DNA of 64,000 bases from NCBI RefSeq assembly GCF_014211915.1, contig NZ_CP060039.1:1984001-2048000 (forward strand). The letters run 5' to 3'. The stretch comes from Burkholderia cenocepacia (GTDB lineage: Bacteria; Pseudomonadota; Gammaproteobacteria; Burkholderiales; Burkholderiaceae). The notes beneath the pieces are model-generated. The model had not been told where the DNA came from. It made no database searches and was given only the letters and a program-made list of their open reading frames with translations. Position 1 is the first letter of the stretch; each line of letters begins with the position of its first letter. Positions 59,720 through 64,000 of the stretch are shown piece after piece. Position numbers and translations under genes: made by a program.

Positions 59720-59734
59720 CGGGCCGCCGGCCGC

Positions 59735-59759
59735 GATCGCCGCGCCGGACGCGGCGATC
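59735..59759. terminator. strong bidirectional hairpin between convergent genes
   Basis: Perfect 10-bp arms GATCGCCGCG/CGCGGCGATC with a 5-base loop, between the hydrolase stop codon and the end of the convergent LysR gene. No T-run, but the position suggests termination for both. Confidence 0.6.
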
Positions 59760-59793
59760 ATCTGTCATCGGCCATGAAGCGGCCATCACGCGT

Positions 59794-60726
59794 TCAGGCG
59801 GTGGGCAGCGCCCACGGCGCGTGCGAGAAATGTTCGGCGAGGAAATCGAGCAGCACCGTCACGCGCGCGGCGCGCAGCATGCCGGGCGGCGTGACGAGGT
59901 TCACGTTGATGTCCGCGATCTTCCAGTCGCTCATCACTTCCTCGAGCGCGCCGCGCTGCAGTTCGTCCCACACGAGGAACTCGGGCTGCAGCGCGAGGCC
60001 GTGACCGCCGACGAGGGCCGGGAGGATCACGTCCGCGTTGTTGGTGCGGATGCGCCCGTGCACGGACACGCCGACTTCGTCTCCCGACGCCGGATGACGG
60101 AAGCGCCAGTGCTCGGGCGTCGGCAGGTTGGTGTACGTGAGGCACACGTGCTGTTCGAGGTCGCGCGGATGCGCGGGCCGGCCGCGCCGGTCGAGATACG
60201 CGGGCGACGCGACGAGCGGCCGGCGCACCGCGCACAGGCGGCGCGAGCGCAGCGTCGAATCGCTCAGCTCGGCGATGCGGATCGCGACGTCGAAGCCGCC
60301 CGACACGATGTCGACGATGTGGTCGGTGAGCACGAGATCGATGTCGACGCGCGGATAGCGCTCGAGAAACGCGGGCAGCACCGTCGACAGATGGCGCAGC
60401 CCGAACGACATCGGCGCATTCACGCGCACGAGGCCGTGCGGCTCGAGCGCCTGCGCGGACGCTTCGTTCTCGATCAGCTCCGCATCGGCGAGCAGGCGGA
60501 TCGCGCGGTCGCGCAGCAATTCGCCGGTCGGCGTGAGCGACAGCTTGCGCGACGTGCGGTACAGCAGCATCGCGCCGAGGCGTTTTTCGAGGCGTGCGAT
60601 CGCTTTCGACACGGTGGGTTGCGAGATGCCGAGCAGGTCGGCCGCTTTCGCGAACGAACCGGTCTCCGCGACGCGCGCGAAGATGGCCCAGGCTTCGAGA
60701 TCAGGAAGATGTTGCATGGTCGGCAT
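59794..60726 (-). CDS. LysR-family transcriptional regulator
   Basis: A 310-residue LysR regulator: [23 protein letters not shown], then [20 protein letters not shown]; effector domain from [20 protein letters not shown]. The subgroup pattern ([19 protein letters not shown]) is that of the AaeR/DmlR-like clade. It is divergent from the XapX/amidohydrolase/DoxX genes (89-bp gap) and convergent with the hydrolase, so it probably controls the rightward operon. Confidence 0.94.
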   Translation of the reverse strand: MPTMQHLPDLEAWAIFARVAETGSFAKAADLLGISQPTVSKAIARLEKRLGAMLLYRTSRKLSLTPTGELLRDRAIRLLADAELIENEASAQALEPHGLVRVNAPMSFGLRHLSTVLPAFLERYPRVDIDLVLTDHIVDIVSGGFDVAIRIAELSDSTLRSRRLCAVRRPLVASPAYLDRRGRPAHPRDLEQHVCLTYTNLPTPEHWRFRHPASGDEVGVSVHGRIRTNNADVILPALVGGHGLALQPEFLVWDELQRGALEEVMSDWKIADINVNLVTPPGMLRAARVTVLLDFLAEHFSHAPWALPTA

Positions 60727-60815
60727 GGATGGCAGGGAAGCGAAACGGATGCGATGCGCCGTGCGGGCGGCCTCGCGATGCCGGGGATTCTAATCCGGCC
60801 GGGAGAAAAAACATT

Positions 60816-60983
60816 ATGGAATCTTATCTAATTTCATTGGGCGCCGGTGTGTTGATCGGCGTCGTGTACAGCGTGATCAAGGTGCGCTCGCCCGCGCCGC
60901 CGCTGATCGCGCTGGTCGGCCTCGCCGGCATGCTGGTCGGCGCGCAGGCCATCGCGCCGGTTCGTCACTGGCTCGGTTTCTGA
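60816..60983 (+). CDS. XapX-domain small membrane protein (second copy)
   Basis: A 55-residue protein made only of the XapX domain: MESYLISLGAGVLIGVVYSV, then the signature RSPAPPLIALVGLAGMLVG. GGGAG precedes the ATG by 9 bases. It leads a likely operon, with the amidohydrolase 17 bp downstream, divergent from the LysR gene. It resembles the protein at 58496 but lacks the C-terminal tail. Confidence 0.85.
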   Translation: MESYLISLGAGVLIGVVYSVIKVRSPAPPLIALVGLAGMLVGAQAIAPVRHWLGF

Positions 60984-61000
60984 GCACATCGAGGACATTC

Positions 61001-62890
61001 ATGAGCGCAACCGATACCCCACCCGATCTCATCCTGCACAACGGGCGCATCACGACGCTCGATCGTGCGAACCCGATCGCCGCCGCCGTCGCGATCAAGG
61101 ACGGCCGCTTCGTCGCGGTCGGCAGCGAAGCGGACGTGATGCCGCTCGCGGGCCGCGCGACGAAGGTGGTCGATCTCGGCGGCCGCGGCGTGCTGCCGGG
61201 TCTGATCGACAACCACTGCCACGTGATTCGTGGCGGACTGAACTACAACATGGAACTGCGGTGGGACGGCGTGCCGTCGCTCGCGGTCGCGATGGAGATG
61301 CTCAAGCAGCAGGTCGCGATCACGCCCGCGCCGCAGTGGGTGCGCGTGGTCGGCGGCTTCACCGAACATCAGTTCGTGGAGAAACGGCTGCCGACGATCG
61401 AAGAACTGAACGCGGTCGCGCCCGATACGCCGGTGTTCATTCTGCATCTGTACGATCGCGCGCTGCTGAACGCGGCGGCGCTGCGGGTGGTCGGCTATAC
61501 GAAGGACACGCCGGAGCCGCCGGGCGGCACGATCCTGCGCGATGCCGCAGGCAACCCGACCGGCCTGCTGCTCGCGAACCCGAACGCGACGATCCTCTAC
61601 GCGACGCTCGCGAAAGGCCCGAAGCTGCCGTTCGAGTATCAGTACAACTCGACGCGCCATTTCATGCGCGAACTGAACCGCCTCGGTGTGACTGGGGTGA
61701 TCGACGCGGGCGGCGGCTCGCAGAATTATCCCGACGATTACGAAGTGATCCGCAAGCTGCACGACGCGGGCGAGATGACGATCCGGATCGCGTACAACCT
61801 GTTCACGCAGAAGCCGAACGCGGAGAAGGAAGACTTCGTGAACTGGACGAAGAGCGTCAAGTACCACGACGGCACCGACTACTTCCGCAACAACGGCGCG
61901 GGCGAGATGCTGGCGTTTTCGGCGGCCGACTTCGAGGACTTCCGCGTGGCGCGGCCGGACCTGCCCGCGCAGATGGAGGACGATCTCGAAGGCGTCGTGC
62001 GCGTGCTCGCGGAAAACCGTTGGCCGTGGCGCATGCACGCGACCTATGACGAAACCATCAGCCGCGCGCTCGACGTGTTCGAGAAGGTCAACGAGGACAT
62101 CCCGCTCGCAGGGCTGAACTGGTTCTTCGATCACGCGGAAACGATCACCGAGCAATCGATGGACCGGATCGCCGCGCTCGGCGGCGGTATCGCGGTGCAG
62201 CACCGGATGGCGTACCAGGGCGAATATTTCGTCGAGCGCTACGGCGCGCAAGCCGCGGAGGCGACGCCGCCTGTCGCGAAGATGCTCGCCAAGGGGCTCA
62301 AGGTGTCGGCCGGCACGGACGCGACGCGCGTCGCGTCGTACAACCCGTGGGTGTCGCTTGCATGGCTCGTGACGGGCAAGACGGTCGGCGGCCTGAGGAT
62401 GTATCCGCAGCGCAACCTGCTTGATCGCGAAACCGCGCTGCGGATGTGGACCGAGTATGTGACGTGGTTCTCGAACGAGGAAGGCAAGAAAGGACGCATC
62501 GCGGTGGGGCAGCTCGCCGACCTGGTCGTCCCGGATCGCGATTTCTTCGCGTGCGCGGAGGCCGATATCGCCGGCACGACCGCGTTGCTGACGGTGGTCG
62601 ACGGGAAGATCGTATGGGGCGCGGGGCCGTTCGCGTCGCACGATGCGCCGATCCCGCCGGCGATGCCGGACTGGTCACCGGTGCGCGAGTTCGGGGGCTA
62701 TGGCGGCTGGGGCGCGACGCAGCGCAACGGCGCGCCGTTGCAGCGCGCGGCGGCCGCCGCGATGTGCGCCTGCGCGAACGAATGCAACGTTCACCAGCAT
62801 GCGCACGCGAGCGCGTGGGGCCGCACGTTGCCGACGTCGGACGCGAAGGGTTTCTGGGGCGCGTTCGGCTGTTCGTGCTGGGCGGTCTGA
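61001..62890 (+). CDS. amidohydrolase (YtcJ-like) with Cys/His-rich tail
   Basis: A 629-residue metal-dependent hydrolase of the amidohydrolase superfamily (amidohydro_3/YtcJ type). The first metal-site motif is LPGLIDNHCHVIRGG; later ligands lie in WRMHATYDETISR, NWFFDHAETI and VSAGTDATRVASYNP. The C-terminus is unusual: after the normal fold it has MCACANECNVHQHAHASAWG and ends FGCSCWAV, a Cys/His-rich segment that could bind a metal. No signal peptide. Co-directional with XapX and DoxX genes (17 and 1 bp gaps). Substrate unknown. Confidence 0.9.
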   Translation: MSATDTPPDLILHNGRITTLDRANPIAAAVAIKDGRFVAVGSEADVMPLAGRATKVVDLGGRGVLPGLIDNHCHVIRGGLNYNMELRWDGVPSLAVAMEMLKQQVAITPAPQWVRVVGGFTEHQFVEKRLPTIEELNAVAPDTPVFILHLYDRALLNAAALRVVGYTKDTPEPPGGTILRDAAGNPTGLLLANPNATILYATLAKGPKLPFEYQYNSTRHFMRELNRLGVTGVIDAGGGSQNYPDDYEVIRKLHDAGEMTIRIAYNLFTQKPNAEKEDFVNWTKSVKYHDGTDYFRNNGAGEMLAFSAADFEDFRVARPDLPAQMEDDLEGVVRVLAENRWPWRMHATYDETISRALDVFEKVNEDIPLAGLNWFFDHAETITEQSMDRIAALGGGIAVQHRMAYQGEYFVERYGAQAAEATPPVAKMLAKGLKVSAGTDATRVASYNPWVSLAWLVTGKTVGGLRMYPQRNLLDRETALRMWTEYVTWFSNEEGKKGRIAVGQLADLVVPDRDFFACAEADIAGTTALLTVVDGKIVWGAGPFASHDAPIPPAMPDWSPVREFGGYGGWGATQRNGAPLQRAAAAAMCACANECNVHQHAHASAWGRTLPTSDAKGFWGAFGCSCWAV

Positions 62891-62891
62891 C

Positions 62892-63344
62892 ATGACGACG
62901 CGCTCCGTCTACGGCACCCCCGCGTGGGTCCGCGTGCTGCTGTCGCAGCCGTGGGTCCTGCCGCTCGCGCGCCTCGCGCTGGTGTCCGCCTATCTGCTCG
63001 GCGGCGTCGCGAAGGCGCTCGATTTCCCCGGCGCGGTCGCGGAGCAGGCGCATTTCGGCCTGCAGCCGGCCGCGCTGTGGGCGGCCCTCGCGATCGCGGT
63101 CGAGATCATTGGCTCACTGTGCGTGGTGTTTCGCCGCTTCACGTGGCTCGGCGCCGGCAGTCTCGGCATGCTGACGCTCGTCGCGATGGTCGTGGCGAAC
63201 GATTTCTGGAACCGGACGGGCGCCGAACATTTCATGGCGCTCAACAGCTTTTTCGAACATCTCGGGCTGATCGCAGCACTCGTGCTCGCGACCATGCTCG
63301 ACGATGCGCGGCAATCGGCCGATGATGGCCGTTCCATTCGATGA
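62892..63344 (+). CDS. DoxX-family membrane protein
   Basis: A 150-residue protein with four hydrophobic helices (LPLARLALVSAYLLGGVAKA, LWAALAIAVEIIGSLCVVF, LGMLTLVAMVVAND, LGLIAALVLATML) and the DoxX pattern; NRTGAEHFMALNSFFEHLG lies in the third loop. DoxX proteins are loosely tied to respiration, sulfur and redox metabolism. The ATG follows the amidohydrolase stop by one base, so they are coupled. Confidence 0.9.
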   Translation: MTTRSVYGTPAWVRVLLSQPWVLPLARLALVSAYLLGGVAKALDFPGAVAEQAHFGLQPAALWAALAIAVEIIGSLCVVFRRFTWLGAGSLGMLTLVAMVVANDFWNRTGAEHFMALNSFFEHLGLIAALVLATMLDDARQSADDGRSIR

Positions 63345-63370
63345 CGATGCAACAACCAGGAAATCCTGTG

Positions 63371-64000
63371 ATGAAATCCGTTCGTTCCGTGCTGCTCGCC
63401 GCGATGCTCGCGGGCGGCCTCGCCGTCGACCCCGTGACGTTCGCAAAACCGCCGGTGCCGCCCGCGGCGGTGCCGACGGTGGCGGTCGGTCCGCAGTACG
63501 ACACGACGCACGTGTGCGTCGCCCCCGAAGACTTCGACCGCTTCACCGACAGCTTCGTCGCGACCTTCGGCGGCAAGAAGTCGAAGCAGGGCGTGTTCCA
63601 GGTCACGCCCACGCCGAGCCAGACGATGTCGCAACTGGTGCTCACGCCGGTCGGCACGATCTCGGTGTTCGGCTTCAAGACGCCGATCCCGTATCCGTTC
63701 TGCGCGGAGCGCACCGGTTATCTCGTGACCGACATGGACGTCGCGGTGAAGTCGGCGCGCGAGCACGGCGCCGACGTGATCGTCGACACGTTCCCCGACC
63801 CGATCGGCCGCGACGCGATCATCACGTGGGCGGGCGGCGTGAACATGCAACTGTACTGGCACACGCAGGCGCCGAATTACGACGCGCTGCAGACCATCCC
63901 CGAGAATCGCGTCTACGTGTCGCCGCAAAGCGTCCGCAAGTTCGTGCACGATTTCGTTAAGTTCTCGAAGGGCAAGGTGGTGTCCGACAACCCGAAGGCG
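63371..64000 (+). CDS. exported VOC/glyoxalase-like protein (3' end outside window)
   Basis: Open from an ATG at 63371 to the window end (210 codons). The signal peptide MKSVRSVLLAAMLAGGLA ends near VTFAKP; the mature part starts with a VOC-like first half (YDTTHVCVAPEDFDRFTDSF, then VATFGGKKSKQ) and a second half beginning ERTGYLVTDMDVAVKSAREH. Candidate ligands are His in TTHVCV and others further on. An exported VOC protein is uncommon. It follows the DoxX gene by 26 bp and probably belongs to the same operon; further genes lie beyond the window. Confidence 0.85.
   Translation, partial: MKSVRSVLLAAMLAGGLAVDPVTFAKPPVPPAAVPTVAVGPQYDTTHVCVAPEDFDRFTDSFVATFGGKKSKQGVFQVTPTPSQTMSQLVLTPVGTISVFGFKTPIPYPFCAERTGYLVTDMDVAVKSAREHGADVIVDTFPDPIGRDAIITWAGGVNMQLYWHTQAPNYDALQTIPENRVYVSPQSVRKFVHDFVKFSKGKVVSDNPKA

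Noticed and set aside
1..64000. tRNA, rRNA or riboswitch genes
   Set aside because: No cloverleaf end, rRNA core sequence or known riboswitch motif was noticed by eye; a covariance-model search was not possible.

Overview
The window is GC-rich (roughly two-thirds G+C, strong G/C bias at third codon positions) and its gene set points to the genus Burkholderia, most likely the Burkholderia cepacia complex: a Burkholderia-type porin, a bcpAIOB-type contact-dependent inhibition locus, several LysR regulators and a large cellulose operon. This assignment is inferred from gene content and codon use. No rRNA, tRNA or CRISPR array was seen. Region 1 (1-13 kb) is ordinary accessory metabolism: a truncated porin gene; an iron-type ECF sigma factor with a good Fur-box match; a damaged FecR/TonB-receptor fusion; a LysR/VOC pair and a flavin reductase; and a LysR-CitMHS transporter-AtuA-like catabolic unit followed by two exported proteins of unknown function. 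Region 2 (12,888-31,620) is an inserted island bounded by a 210-bp direct repeat. Each repeat copy is the 3' end of a CdsA-family gene; the intact gene is at the right edge. The island carries a two-partner-secretion contact-inhibition system (bcpA adhesin/toxin, bcpI immunity, bcpO lipoprotein, bcpB transporter). It also holds a broken OLD-family ATPase gene, an IS5-like element with CTAG flanks, an orphan toxin tail with its immunity gene, an orphan Imm45-like gene and a second bcpB. Region 3 (31.4-37.8 kb) is a set of phospholipid-type enzymes: CdsA-like, PlsC-like, CDP-alcohol phosphatidyltransferase, hydrolase/methyltransferase fusion, and PAP2/dual-specificity phosphatase. They could together make a dedicated phospholipid. 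Region 4 (37.9-54.1 kb) is a GAF-GGDEF diguanylate cyclase gene divergent from a nine-gene cellulose operon, bcsB-Z-C-E-F-Q-A-G-R. The operon includes the BcsE/F/G phosphoethanolamine branch and ends in a clear terminator. Region 5 (54-64 kb) has two small lipoproteins, a pirin, an OsmC protein, a Na+/H+ antiporter and two XapX-domain membrane proteins. It also has an isochorismatase-like hydrolase, a LysR regulator, an amidohydrolase with a Cys/His-rich tail, a DoxX protein and a truncated exported VOC protein. A recurring oddity: at least seven genes or gene parts are interrupted by an apparent single-base loss in a short G or C run (near 2030, 19158, 21564, 23820, 26716, 55173 and, less surely, 57046). 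Clusters of this kind are typical of uncorrected long-read sequence, so the broken genes should be confirmed in reads before being called pseudogenes.
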